Shown: positions 42,512 to 51,430 of the stretch, one piece after another
Layout of the letters: each line of letters starts with the position of its first letter
How positions within the stretch are numbered: position 1 is the stretch's first letter
Source: JADJYF01 sp965278995
GTDB lineage: Bacteria; Pseudomonadota; Gammaproteobacteria; Ga0077536
Direction: 5' to 3'
NCBI GenBank assembly: GCA_965278995.1
Contig: OZ257136.1
Span: forward strand, 1,736,001 to 1,800,000
Length of the DNA stretch: 64,000 nt
Position numbers and translations under genes: made by a program
Notes under the pieces: model-generated
The model's input: only the letters and a program-made list of their open reading frames with translations
Database searches by the model: none
Told to the model about the DNA's origin: nothing

Positions 42512-43177
42512 ATGATCATGTCGCCCCCCGAAATACCCTTGCTGAAGCTCGATATCGTCTCCGATATCGTGTGTCCCTGGTGTTATATCGGCAAGGCGCG
42601 ACTGCAGCGCGCGTTGCCCGAGATCGATCCGTCTATCTCCATTGCAGTGCGCTGGCTGCCGTTCGAATTGAATCCGACGCTGCCGGCTGACGGCATGCCG
42701 CGGGCTGAATATTGCGAACGCAAGTTCGGATCGGTCGAACGCGCCAATCAGCTTTATGCGCGGGTCGCTGCGGCAGCCCGGCAAGACGGTCTGGCGATCG
42801 CTGTCGAACGTATTGCGCGCACGCCGAACACGCGCGCGGCGCACGTGCTGATTGCTCTGGCCGAGGAAGCCGGGCTGCAGGATGCCATCGTCGACGCTCT
42901 GTTCAAGGCCTATTTCGTCGACGGCCGCGATATCGGCGACACGACGACCTTGGCGGAGATTGCGACCGCGGCGGGATTGTCCGTCGAACAGCTGGCCGCC
43001 GCCCTGACCGACCCGGCGCGTCTTGGCGCAATTGCCGCATTCGAACAGGCGGCCGATGAACAAGGTGTAACCGGTGTCCCGTCTTTTCTCGTCAATGGTC
43101 GCCTGCTGTTCAGCGGCGCCCAGGACCCGATCACCATTGCGCGTTCGCTGGAACGCGCCTATCAACGGCGACTTTGA
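42512..43177 (+). CDS. DsbA family oxidoreductase (FrnE-like)
   Basis: The 221-residue protein has a thioredoxin-fold active site, IVSDIVCPWCYIGKARL, and the long helical insert of the FrnE/DsbA-like group, ending with GVTGVPSFLVNGRLLFSGAQ (cis-proline loop). Lacking a signal peptide, it is probably cytosolic and may be a disulfide isomerase or a GST-like isomerase. Both cysteines of CPWC are present as normal codons. Two ATGs (42512 and 42518) are possible; GAGG lies upstream of both. surE starts two bases after the stop, so the genes are likely cotranscribed. Confidence 0.9.
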   Translation: MIMSPPEIPLLKLDIVSDIVCPWCYIGKARLQRALPEIDPSISIAVRWLPFELNPTLPADGMPRAEYCERKFGSVERANQLYARVAAAARQDGLAIAVERIARTPNTRAAHVLIALAEEAGLQDAIVDALFKAYFVDGRDIGDTTTLAEIATAAGLSVEQLAAALTDPARLGAIAAFEQAADEQGVTGVPSFLVNGRLLFSGAQDPITIARSLERAYQRRL

Positions 43178-43178
43178 A

Positions 43179-43946
43179 ATGACCCGACCGCGCATACTGC
43201 TGACCAATGACGACAGCCATGATTCTCCGCTGTTTCACGACGCCATCGATGCGCTGCAACGTATCGGCGAGGTCGATATTGTGGTGCCGGCAACAGAGCA
43301 GAGCTGGAAAGGCAAGTCGATGACGCGCCATGGTGCGATCTACGCCGAACGCATCGAGATCCACGGCACGCCGGCGTGGTCGGTCACTGGCACGCCGGCG
43401 GACTGCGTGAACCTGGGCCTCTACAATCTGCTCGACGTGCGACCGGATATCGTCGTTTCGGGTATCAATATCGGCAAGAACATCGGCCTGAGTTTTCTGT
43501 TCGCCTCGGGCACCGTCGGTGCCTGCCTGGAAGCGAATATTGCCGGCCTGCCGGCGTTGGCGCTGTCCCAGGAATTGACCTCGGAAGACTTCTGGTACTG
43601 GGATGCCAATCGGGCATTTCGCGACGACACCCGCGCGACCGTCAAAGCGCTATCGGCCTCGCTCATTCCGCGTTTATGGCAGGAACTCATCGTTCCTGGC
43701 CATCACGAGCCGACGACGTGGAACGTGAATTTCCCGCAGTTCGCCGAAGCTGTGCCACCATTGGTGCACACTCGCCTGGGTCACTCCTACTACCACGGCT
43801 GCTTCAAGCAGCGCGGCGACCAGTACCATCATAATCTGACGACCGCCGTCGTCGACCCCGCACCGGATACTGACGACGCCGCCGTCAAAGCCGGCCAGGT
43901 CAGCGTGACCTTGATCGATATGCGGACGCTCGGTCAACAGGTCTGA
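43179..43946 (+). CDS. surE: 5'/3'-nucleotidase SurE family
   Basis: SurE is a metal-dependent phosphatase that acts on nucleoside monophosphates and related substrates and helps stationary-phase survival. This 255-residue protein has the metal motif RILLTNDDS, TGTPADCVNLGLYNL, VVSGINIGKNIG and SGTVGACLEANIAG. The usual Gly after the two aspartates (NDDG) is Ser here, followed by HDSP. The ATG is one base after the stop of the DsbA-like gene and has no strong ribosome site, so it probably depends on coupling. A terminator-like hairpin is 45 bases after the stop. Confidence 0.9.
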   Translation: MTRPRILLTNDDSHDSPLFHDAIDALQRIGEVDIVVPATEQSWKGKSMTRHGAIYAERIEIHGTPAWSVTGTPADCVNLGLYNLLDVRPDIVVSGINIGKNIGLSFLFASGTVGACLEANIAGLPALALSQELTSEDFWYWDANRAFRDDTRATVKALSASLIPRLWQELIVPGHHEPTTWNVNFPQFAEAVPPLVHTRLGHSYYHGCFKQRGDQYHHNLTTAVVDPAPDTDDAAVKAGQVSVTLIDMRTLGQQV

Positions 43947-43991
43947 GCGCATCGGCTGCCCAGAGAAGCGCTGCAAAACGCAGAACTTCCA

Positions 43992-44017
43992 GCGGCACAC
44001 GGACGTGCCGCCATTTT
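43992..44017 (+). terminator. terminator-like hairpin after surE
   Basis: GCGGCAC (43992-43998) pairs with GTGCCGC (44005-44011) around ACGGAC, followed by CATTTT. The stem is short and the T tract only four bases. It lies between convergent surE and the DUF2461 gene and may serve both. Confidence 0.55.
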
Positions 44018-44040
44018 CGATGGACTTATTCAGAGTTTCA

Positions 44041-44730
44041 TTAGAATTCCGCTTCGACTGCCATGCACAGGTAAGACACCAGCGGCGCCGCGCGCTTGTA
44101 GGCTTTGGCGACATAGGGAATGAAATCCGCGCGCAGGATTTCGCTATCATCGAAGTACAGGCAGGCGATGAAATCCTTGCGCTTGAGATCCGCGATCAGA
44201 GCGTGTTCCGGCGCATAACCGCGCGGCGGGCGCGTCAACGACTCGCCGACCAGTGCCCAGTCACGCGCAAAGCTTTTCGCCTGCGTCGCCGCGCTCCAGG
44301 CGCGCGGATTGTCGACGATAAAATCGCGGATCGCATGCAGCACAGGCGGTTCCGGATGCCAGATGCCGGCGCCGAGAAAACAATTTCCCGGCTCGATATG
44401 CAGATAGAAACCCGGCGCGTGAACGTCGGCGCCAAGTTCGTGCCGGAACTGAATCCCGACGTTGGTCTTGAACGGTGTCTTGTCGTTGGCAAACCGGGTA
44501 TCGCGGTACGGTCGCATGAGCGAGCCGCCGACTTTCTTCGGGATGGCGCGAAAATGCGGCGACAGCCGCTTCAGAGTCGGCGCCATCGCCTCGATGAATG
44601 CGAGCGCGGGCATGCGCACTTCATTTTCGTAGCGCTGTTTGTTGTCGTTGAACCAGGGTCGGTTGTTATGTTTCGCGAGCTGCTTCAGAAACGGCAGACA
44701 GCCTGGCGGGAAGCCTTCAAATAGTGCCAT
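44041..44730 (-). CDS. DUF2461 domain-containing protein (TIGR02453 family)
   Basis: The 229-residue protein matches the DUF2461/TIGR02453 family through FLKQLAKHNNRPWFNDNKQR near residue 15, RPYRDTRFANDKTPFKTNVG near 73 and PGFYLHIEPGNCFLGAGIWH near 105. Members are widespread in bacteria and fungi and have no assigned activity. The length is typical. It is the last gene of a reverse-strand operon, 28 bases after the dehydrogenase gene, and the cluster gives no clue to its function. Confidence 0.88.
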   Translation of the reverse strand: MALFEGFPPGCLPFLKQLAKHNNRPWFNDNKQRYENEVRMPALAFIEAMAPTLKRLSPHFRAIPKKVGGSLMRPYRDTRFANDKTPFKTNVGIQFRHELGADVHAPGFYLHIEPGNCFLGAGIWHPEPPVLHAIRDFIVDNPRAWSAATQAKSFARDWALVGESLTRPPRGYAPEHALIADLKRKDFIACLYFDDSEILRADFIPYVAKAYKRAAPLVSYLCMAVEAEF

Positions 44731-44758
44731 GGTCCAGTCCTGGTCCCCTTATCCCGCA

Positions 44759-45640
44759 CTACGACGACAAACCGGCTTCGGCGCGGATATCGATGCCGAC
44801 GGCGGTCCAATCCTTGTTACCCCAACCGTTGGTCACCGCTTCGCTGAAACGCGCTTCGAGCAATTCGCCGAGGCGCATGCGGGCATCGCAGGCTGCTGCC
44901 GTGCTCGCCGCCAGACGGACATCTTTCAAGCCCAGTTCAAGCTTGAACAACGGCCGCTCCCAGTTGCGTTGGTAAAGCATCCGCCCATAGTTCTCGTACA
45001 GCGGGCAGCCGAAAGGTGACGCGACGAGCATGTCGTAGAACGTCGCCGGATCAAGACCGGATTTCTCGACCACGGCAAACGCCTCGCCCATCGCTTCGAC
45101 CGCAGATGCAATCAGAAAATTGAAATTGATCTTGGCGATATTAGCGGCGCCTGTGTCTTCGCCGAAATCGAATATCTTGCGGCTGAGCGAAGTCAGCAGC
45201 GATGCGACGCGTGTTTTGGCCACGCTGCTGCCGGAGAGAATGAACGACGGCAGGCGCGCTTTGACCGCATCGGGTCGACCGATGATGGGCGCTGCCAGAT
45301 AGTGCGCGCCGACCGCGGCATGCTGTTCACCGAGGCGGCGGGCACAGGCTGCTGATATCGTGCTCATCGAGACATGTACCGCACCTGGGCCCATGGCTGC
45401 TACGACGCTGCCGTCGGCGAAGATGGCTTCCAGTGCTGCATCGTCGGCCAGACAGCTGAAGACGATGCCACCCGGCTCACACACGTCGCGCGGCGAGGCG
45501 ACGATCCGGGCGCCGCGGTCGGCAAACCGGTCAGCTTTGGCCGCCGTGCGGTTCCACACCGCGACGGTATGGCCGTCGTCGAGCAGGTTTTCGATCATGG
45601 GCGCGCCCATGAGGCCGACACCGAGGTAACCCAGATGCAT
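44759..45640 (-). CDS. NAD(P)-dependent beta-hydroxyacid dehydrogenase (3-hydroxyisobutyrate dehydrogenase family)
   Basis: This 293-residue protein has the N-terminal Rossmann motif LGYLGVGLMGAPMIENLLDD, an Arg after beta-2 (NRTAAKADR) that favours NADP(H), and the second domain with the catalytic lysine in AKINFNFLIASAVEAMGEA. Enzymes of this family oxidise hydroxyisobutyrate, tartronate semialdehyde, glyoxylate reduction products or similar acids; others are imine reductases. AAGGAG lies about nine bases before the ATG. It lies downstream of the FAD-linked oxidase and hydantoinase-like genes with 33 bases between them, so it may process a hydroxy acid or imine they make. Confidence 0.9.
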   Translation of the reverse strand: MHLGYLGVGLMGAPMIENLLDDGHTVAVWNRTAAKADRFADRGARIVASPRDVCEPGGIVFSCLADDAALEAIFADGSVVAAMGPGAVHVSMSTISAACARRLGEQHAAVGAHYLAAPIIGRPDAVKARLPSFILSGSSVAKTRVASLLTSLSRKIFDFGEDTGAANIAKINFNFLIASAVEAMGEAFAVVEKSGLDPATFYDMLVASPFGCPLYENYGRMLYQRNWERPLFKLELGLKDVRLAASTAAACDARMRLGELLEARFSEAVTNGWGNKDWTAVGIDIRAEAGLSS

Positions 45641-45673
45641 GCAAAAGTCTCCTTGAAAAGTTCGCGATGGCGC

Positions 45674-47272
45674 TCAGCGCAGGCCGAGAGAGCCGGGATT
45701 CATCAGATGGTCTGCATCGAGATGATCCTTGACCCCTTGCAGCAGTTGCTGCAGGGGCGGATTGTCGATCATTTCCTGATACGGATAGTACTTGCCGAGC
45801 TGCAGATGGCAGCAGCCGTGACGATCGTAGAGATCACGTAGACCGTCGCGCAGCGCAAGCGCAACGGCGCGCTTCCCGGTATCGGCCGGTATGTCTTTCC
45901 ATCGTTCGGCGAAATCGTCTTCGATCAGGCTCAAACGAAATTCACCGAGTGCATCGCGCCAGTAGATGCTCGGCTCAATGACGAATTCAGTGCCGGCGAA
46001 GCAGGTCAGATAGGAACTCTTGATCTCGTGCTGTTCCATCAAGGCGCGATGCTCGGCGAAATACGCTTCTGTCGCCGAGCCAACCGCGACAGCCTTGGAC
46101 AGCGGCATGAAACCATGCACCGGCAGCCAGATTTCGCCGTTGGCGCCGAGCAGCACGGTCCGGACACCGCCGAAAGGATGCGCGCGAAACACGGTCGGCA
46201 GCGTGTTATCGATTTCCCGCCCACCGGCCTCGATACAGAACTGTCGCGCCGTCATCAGGGCGATATGCGCGGCATCGCGCGAATAACTGTCGAACGTCAT
46301 GTGCAACGAGTACTTGACCTTGCGCAGAAATGATTTGCCGGCGGCTGCCACTTTGAAGGACGTCCACAGCCCTTTGATGCCACCCTCGCTACCGGCGACA
46401 TCGCGGAGCACAGCGAGCCCTTCGCTGAAAGTGAATCCCTGACCCTCGAATCCAGCGTTGTAGTACGGATCGAAGCCGTAACATTCGGCACACAAACGCT
46501 TCCGCGCGAGCACGGTCTGGGTCGCAATCATCGCCTCGATGGTATCGAAACCGAAAGACATGAACAGGGTCACCGCGGGCGCCTCGATAAGGCGCAGCGT
46601 AATCTCGGCTTTAACGCCGAAAGCGCCGGTATCCGCAGTGAAGATGCCGGTCAGATCGGGGCCGAAATGGCGCCAGAACGGTGTGCCGTGCCGGTGCGCC
46701 GCCGAGCCGGTCTGCAGCACGGCGCCGTCGGCCAGCACGACTTTGAGTCCGAGCACACTTTCGGCAACCGTGTTGTAGATGCCGGAGCCGAGAAACAGGC
46801 TGTTCTGCGACACGGCGCCGCCGACTGTCGCGTACATGCCGGAGAGCGGCCCGAAATAAGGTGTGCGCACGCCGTGTTCGGCGAGCGCTTCATAGAGCGC
46901 CTTCCAGGTGCAACCCGCCTCGACCGTGACATACATGTCGGTCGGATTGATGTCGAGAATGCGGTTCATGCGCCGCAGATCGACCAGCATCGAGGCCTCG
47001 CGTTCCGGTTGATAACCGCGCGTATACGACATACCGCCGCCACGTGGCACAACAGCGAGCCCGCCGCGCGTCGCGATGCCAACGCAGGCGGCGAGTTCGG
47101 CTGCGTCAGCGGGCTGCACGACCATCGCCGCGATCGCACCGGGAACGTAGCTGAGATCGGTCGAGTAGTAGCGGCGCTCGTGCTCCGACGTCAGGACATG
47201 CGCGCTGCCGACGATGCTCTTCAGCGCGTTCAGAACGCCGTTCTCATCATGACGCATCAAAGTCGAACTCAT
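45674..47272 (-). CDS. FAD-linked oxidase (vanillyl-alcohol oxidase/GlcD superfamily)
   Basis: This 532-residue flavoprotein has a PP-loop FAD domain, with AIAAMVVQPADAAELAACVG and VVPRGGGMSYTRGY, then LSGMYATVGGAVSQNSLFLGSG-like and VLGLKVVLADGAVLQTG segments. A C-terminal substrate domain ends in DHLMNPGSLGL. It is probably a 2-hydroxyacid, glycolate-type or 4-alkylphenol oxidase/dehydrogenase. I cannot tell whether FAD is covalent. It lies between the hydantoinase B gene and the beta-hydroxyacid dehydrogenase gene in a reverse-strand operon, with short gaps of 28 and 33 bases. AGAGGG lies just before the ATG. Confidence 0.88.
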   Translation of the reverse strand: MSSTLMRHDENGVLNALKSIVGSAHVLTSEHERRYYSTDLSYVPGAIAAMVVQPADAAELAACVGIATRGGLAVVPRGGGMSYTRGYQPEREASMLVDLRRMNRILDINPTDMYVTVEAGCTWKALYEALAEHGVRTPYFGPLSGMYATVGGAVSQNSLFLGSGIYNTVAESVLGLKVVLADGAVLQTGSAAHRHGTPFWRHFGPDLTGIFTADTGAFGVKAEITLRLIEAPAVTLFMSFGFDTIEAMIATQTVLARKRLCAECYGFDPYYNAGFEGQGFTFSEGLAVLRDVAGSEGGIKGLWTSFKVAAAGKSFLRKVKYSLHMTFDSYSRDAAHIALMTARQFCIEAGGREIDNTLPTVFRAHPFGGVRTVLLGANGEIWLPVHGFMPLSKAVAVGSATEAYFAEHRALMEQHEIKSSYLTCFAGTEFVIEPSIYWRDALGEFRLSLIEDDFAERWKDIPADTGKRAVALALRDGLRDLYDRHGCCHLQLGKYYPYQEMIDNPPLQQLLQGVKDHLDADHLMNPGSLGLR

Positions 47273-47300
47273 GGCTCGCCCTCTTTCGAATTTACCGACA

Positions 47301-49169
47301 CTACATCGCGCGCCGGCTGAAGACCGGCGACACCGGCGGCGCGTGACCGGTCTCAGCCAGACAACGTGCCTTCAATTCATCGATCGTACCGCCTTTATCG
47401 AACAGACCTGGATCTACGCGCGAATCGCGCATGAGGGCACGCAACGCTGTCGTCGCCTCGGCATCGACGTCGCCGTGCTCTCCAGCCACGACACCATAGC
47501 GGCGTGCACCGAGCGGGGTTACCAGTCCGCGCGCGATATCCTGCGCGACGAGTGCCGGTTCGCGTGCCAGTGCATCGCCCCAGCCGCCGCCGCCCCAGGT
47601 GTCGAAGTACAGCAGATCGTTTTCATTCACCACCACGCGATCGCATTTCGAGGGCAGCAATGTCTCGCTGCCATCAGCGCGCAACAGCCGTTTCGCGCTC
47701 CGCGCACCGGGAAGGCCACCGTTGACGCCCCACGGATAAGTCAGCCATCGATCGTCATGAACGGAGATTTCGCCCGGTTCGAGAAAGCGGTAGGCAACGC
47801 GCACGCCGTTGCCACCGCGATGCAGTCCTGCTCCGCCGGAATCGGGCAGCGTCGTATAGGTTTCAATGCGCAGCGGGAAATAGCTTTCGAGAAATTCGTT
47901 CGGTACGTTGGTGAAGCTCGGCCACAGCGAATGACCGTCCGGACCGTCGCCAGCCGGGCGGCCGGGAATCCCGCCGAATCCGATCTGGTAAAGCTGAAAC
48001 CACTCACCTCGGCGGTCATAGCCGGAATACATGAAATGCGGACTGTCGGAAAATCCCGCTGCGCACATGAGATCAGGCGCACCCTGCCCGAGCAGTCCAC
48101 TGATGATGTCGAAAACGCGCCCCAACGCATGTGTGCGACACGACAACGCGGCCGGATAGCGCGGTTTGAGCAGCGTGCCTTCCGGAATACGGACTTCCAT
48201 CAAATCGTAGAATCCGTCGTTGAACATGATCTGCGGGTCGAAGACCATGATCATGAACACGCCGCAGAACATCTTGAACATTTCTTCGTTCAGAAAGAAG
48301 TTGATCGAGCCGACCGACTGCGTATCGGTGCCGCTGAAATCGAAGATCACCCGCTCGCCTTCACGCCACATCGTGCAGGCCAGTTTGTACGGCCCCATGC
48401 CCATGCCGTCGTCGCAGATGTAGTCCTCGAAATAACGTCTGGTCTCGGGAATGGCCTGCGTGATCAGATGTGCCATGGCGCGCCGATTCCGTGCCAGCAA
48501 TTCGGCCATCGCAGCATGCAGGACATCGTCGCCAAAGCGCGCCGAGAGTTCCACGCAGCGCCGCGCAGCTGTGCGGCAGGCCGCAACGATGGCGTTAAAA
48601 TCGCTATGGTTCCATTGCGGCAGGCGGCAGTTCCGCAGGATCAGTTTCAGCAGGTCTTCCTGCAGACGATCGCCTTTGTAGATCTTGACTGGTGGAACGA
48701 CGATGCCTTCCTCGAAGATCTGTCGCGCATCGGTCGGCAGGCTGCCCGGCACTTTGCCGCCGATATCGGTCATGTGCCCGAACATCGCGGCCCATGCGAT
48801 CAGGCGACCATCCTTGAATATCGGTAGCAATACCAGCCAATCGTTGGCATGACTGATGGCACCGTTGCAGGCATACGGATCGGTCGTGAGGAAAATATCG
48901 CCTTCTTCGATAGTGCCATCGTATGCAGCCATGAAACCGTGGATGAACGAGCCGAACTGGCCGACCACCATCTTGCCATCGCGATTGGCGATGAGCGGAA
49001 ATTCGTCGTGCTGTTCGCGGATACCGGGCGACATCGCGGTGCGAAACAAGACGGCGTCCATCTCATAACGCGCGTTTTTCAGTGCGTTCTCGATGATATC
49101 CAGGGTGACAGAATCGACGTTGACCGGCGCGAACGGTGTGGTATTCGATTCGATGAGTCTGGCGGTCAT
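47301..49169 (-). CDS. hydantoinase B/oxoprolinase family protein
   Basis: This 622-residue subunit resembles HyuB, AcxB and the C-terminal half of 5-oxoprolinase. Blocks are FRTAMSPGIREQHDEFPLIA near residue 43, DIFLTTDPYACNGAISHAND near 92, MFGHMTDIGGKVPGSLPTDA near 127, DFSGTDTQSVGSINFFLNEE near 273, and GGAGLHRGGNGVRVAYRFLE near 458. It normally forms a complex with the HyuA-type subunit, whose gene lies directly upstream with a ten-base gap. Together they hydrolyse or carboxylate small molecules at ATP cost; the substrate is unknown. The length is normal. GAGGG lies eight bases before the ATG. Confidence 0.92.
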   Translation of the reverse strand: MTARLIESNTTPFAPVNVDSVTLDIIENALKNARYEMDAVLFRTAMSPGIREQHDEFPLIANRDGKMVVGQFGSFIHGFMAAYDGTIEEGDIFLTTDPYACNGAISHANDWLVLLPIFKDGRLIAWAAMFGHMTDIGGKVPGSLPTDARQIFEEGIVVPPVKIYKGDRLQEDLLKLILRNCRLPQWNHSDFNAIVAACRTAARRCVELSARFGDDVLHAAMAELLARNRRAMAHLITQAIPETRRYFEDYICDDGMGMGPYKLACTMWREGERVIFDFSGTDTQSVGSINFFLNEEMFKMFCGVFMIMVFDPQIMFNDGFYDLMEVRIPEGTLLKPRYPAALSCRTHALGRVFDIISGLLGQGAPDLMCAAGFSDSPHFMYSGYDRRGEWFQLYQIGFGGIPGRPAGDGPDGHSLWPSFTNVPNEFLESYFPLRIETYTTLPDSGGAGLHRGGNGVRVAYRFLEPGEISVHDDRWLTYPWGVNGGLPGARSAKRLLRADGSETLLPSKCDRVVVNENDLLYFDTWGGGGWGDALAREPALVAQDIARGLVTPLGARRYGVVAGEHGDVDAEATTALRALMRDSRVDPGLFDKGGTIDELKARCLAETGHAPPVSPVFSRRAM

Positions 49170-49179
49170 ATTGAGTCCC

Positions 49180-51234
49180 TCAGACGTCCGGAGTGATCAG
49201 GATATTGCCGAAATCATCGACCCGGCCGTGATGCCCGGGCAGGATGAGCGTGGTCGAGTCCATTTCGGTTACGACAGCCGGCCCCGGTATCGAAGCGCCG
49301 GCGCCGAGCAGCGCACGATCGTAGATGCCTGCAACCAGCCGCAGGCCGGCAATGAACACTGGCTGCTCACCATAACGGGCAGCGGCAATGTCCGCGCCGG
49401 GCGCAAGGCACCGCGCGCTGACGCTGGCAGCGAGGCCGAGCACGACCGCGCGCAGATTGACGATTTCTTTGTCGGCCGGCAGTGCGAACGTGAATAGTTG
49501 CTCGTGCATCGCGTCGAATCGCCCGCCGATGACGGTCAATGATTCCGCGATATCGTCAAGTTCGAGATCGACGGTCAGCGACAGGCCCTGCCCGTGATAC
49601 CGCAGATCGATCTGAAAGCTCGTCGTCTGGTCCGCTGCAGCGACGCCCTCACTGGCCAGAGCGGCACCAGCGGCAGCGGCGAGTTCGACCAATACCGCAC
49701 GGATCTCCTCCGCGCTGGTTTCGCTGAAACGCCGGATGAACGTGCGCGAGGCTTCGTCGCGCAGGCGCGTCGTCGCGTCGCCGTAAGCGCACAGCACACC
49801 TGGCCCGGGTGGAATGATCACCGGCCACGAGCCCATCAGGCGGCCCAGGGCATTGGCGTGCAAAGGGCCTGCACCGCCGAAAGCAATCAAGGCGAAGTCG
49901 CGCGGATCGTAGCCCTGTTCGACCGAGACCAGTCGCAGCGCGCCGAACATGTGTTCGTTGACGATGTTGTAGATGCCTTCGGCAGCCTGTTCCAGCCCGA
50001 GGCCAAGCGCAGCGGCCACTTCGGCGACTGCTGCTTGCGCACACGCCGGGTCGAGGCGCATATCGCCGCCAAGCCTGGCCGCCGCTGGCAGATAGCCAAG
50101 CACGACATTGGCGTCGGTCACGGTTGCCGCAGTTCCGCCTTTACCGTAAGCCGCAGGACCCGGATCGGCACCGGCACTGGCCGGCCCCACGCGCAGCGCA
50201 CGGGTCAAGCTCGGGACGTGCGCTATCGAACCGCCACCGGCACCGACCGTGCGCACGTCGATGGATGACGCGCGCACGGTGACATCGCCGACCGTCGTCT
50301 CGCGGCGCAGCCGCGCAGTTCCGCGCTGAACCAGGGCGACGTCAGTCGAGGTGCCGCCCATGTCGAGCGTCAGGAGGTCCTCGAAACCGGCGGAACGCGC
50401 CACCCAGATGGCGCCGGCGACGCCGCCGGCGGGGCCGCTCATGAGCAGATTAACCGGATAGTTCGCTGCCGCAACGGCACCGGCCAGGCCGCCATCGCTG
50501 CGCAGAATATTGAGTTTGACATCCTGCATGCGGCGCGCCAACTCGGCTTCGAGATTCTGCACATAGGAAGCCACGCGCGGGCGAACATAGGAATTGGCCA
50601 CCGTCGTTACGGTACGCTCGTATTCCTGCATCTCGGGAATGACTTCTGCCGAGATCGAGACTGGAATGCCGGGCAGTTCCTCGGCGGCGATGTCGCGCAC
50701 GCGACGCTCGTGCACATCGTTGGTGAACGAATTGATCAGACACACAGTGAGCGCTTCAATGCGGCCGGCCGCCAATGCGCGCAATCGCGGCCTGAGCGTG
50801 GTTTCGTCCAGCGCACGAACGATGTCGCCGCGGGCGCCGATACGTTCGTCCGCTTCGATGGTCAGTTCCAGTGGCGCCATCGGTTCGGATTTTTTGTAGA
50901 TAACCCAGGCGCCGAGCCCACCCGGTACGTAAGACCGCGCGATCTGCAGTACCTGGCGATAACCTGCGGTCGTCACCAGACCGACACGCGCGCCGGTGCC
51001 GGTCAGCACGGTATTGGTCGCGACGGTGGTGCCGTGCATGACATGCGTGATGGCAGCTGGCGCGATGCCGGCGCGCTCGCATACCCGCTCGATGCCATTC
51101 AACACACCGAGTGACGAATCTGCCGGCGTGGATGGGACTTTGGCAGTATGAATTTCGCCGGAGTGTTCATTGATCAGCAGCACGTCGGTGAAAGTCCCAC
51201 CAACGTCCACGCCAAGTCGATAAGTTGATACCAC
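49180..51234 (-). CDS. hydantoinase A/oxoprolinase family protein (ATP-binding subunit)
   Basis: This 684-residue protein resembles HyuA, N-methylhydantoinase A and acetone carboxylase subunit families. It begins with YRLGVDVGGTFTDVLLINEH (actin-like ATP domain). THVMHGTTVATNTVLTGTGA near residue 60, LNILRSDGGLAGAVAAANYP, LLMSGPAGGVAGAIWVA, LTLDMGGTSTDVALV and FALIAFGGAGPLHANALGR follow. I start at GTG 51234 with CCGAGGA just upstream; the in-frame extension to 51339 is unlike the family. It heads a five-gene operon with hydantoinase B, FAD oxidase, beta-hydroxyacid dehydrogenase and DUF2461. The set could break down a cyclic amide, hydantoin or ketone-like compound, but the substrate is not evident. 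Confidence 0.92.
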   Translation of the reverse strand: MVSTYRLGVDVGGTFTDVLLINEHSGEIHTAKVPSTPADSSLGVLNGIERVCERAGIAPAAITHVMHGTTVATNTVLTGTGARVGLVTTAGYRQVLQIARSYVPGGLGAWVIYKKSEPMAPLELTIEADERIGARGDIVRALDETTLRPRLRALAAGRIEALTVCLINSFTNDVHERRVRDIAAEELPGIPVSISAEVIPEMQEYERTVTTVANSYVRPRVASYVQNLEAELARRMQDVKLNILRSDGGLAGAVAAANYPVNLLMSGPAGGVAGAIWVARSAGFEDLLTLDMGGTSTDVALVQRGTARLRRETTVGDVTVRASSIDVRTVGAGGGSIAHVPSLTRALRVGPASAGADPGPAAYGKGGTAATVTDANVVLGYLPAAARLGGDMRLDPACAQAAVAEVAAALGLGLEQAAEGIYNIVNEHMFGALRLVSVEQGYDPRDFALIAFGGAGPLHANALGRLMGSWPVIIPPGPGVLCAYGDATTRLRDEASRTFIRRFSETSAEEIRAVLVELAAAAGAALASEGVAAADQTTSFQIDLRYHGQGLSLTVDLELDDIAESLTVIGGRFDAMHEQLFTFALPADKEIVNLRAVVLGLAASVSARCLAPGADIAAARYGEQPVFIAGLRLVAGIYDRALLGAGASIPGPAVVTEMDSTTLILPGHHGRVDDFGNILITPDV

Positions 51235-51330
51235 GATAGTCCTCGGTAGTTCGCCGCCAATCCTGCCTTCACCCGGGCACTCTACGGCAGAGCCATTACG
51301 CAATCTCCGAGAGCGCTGGTCAAGCGCCCG

Positions 51331-51356
51331 CTGACCCACCTGGATTCAGGTGTCAG
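51331..51356. promoter_or_regulatory. imperfect palindrome in the hydantoinase-methyltransferase gap
   Basis: CACCTG (51337-51342) and CAGGTG (51347-51352) flank GATT, with outer CTGA and TCAG arms offset by two bases. It lies between the divergent hydantoinase A and methyltransferase genes and could be an operator. The evidence is only symmetry and position. Confidence 0.3.
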
Positions 51357-51430
51357 CGCCTGCTAGGCTTCTGACCGACAGGCTGACCGCAGCACATCCG
51401 CCCGCGGTGCCGAGATGAGGACCGACTGCC

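Noticed and set aside
47271..48827. A 518-codon forward frame across the hydantoinase B gene.
   Set aside because: It runs antisense to well-conserved hydantoinase B motifs and has no recognisable domain or ribosome site.
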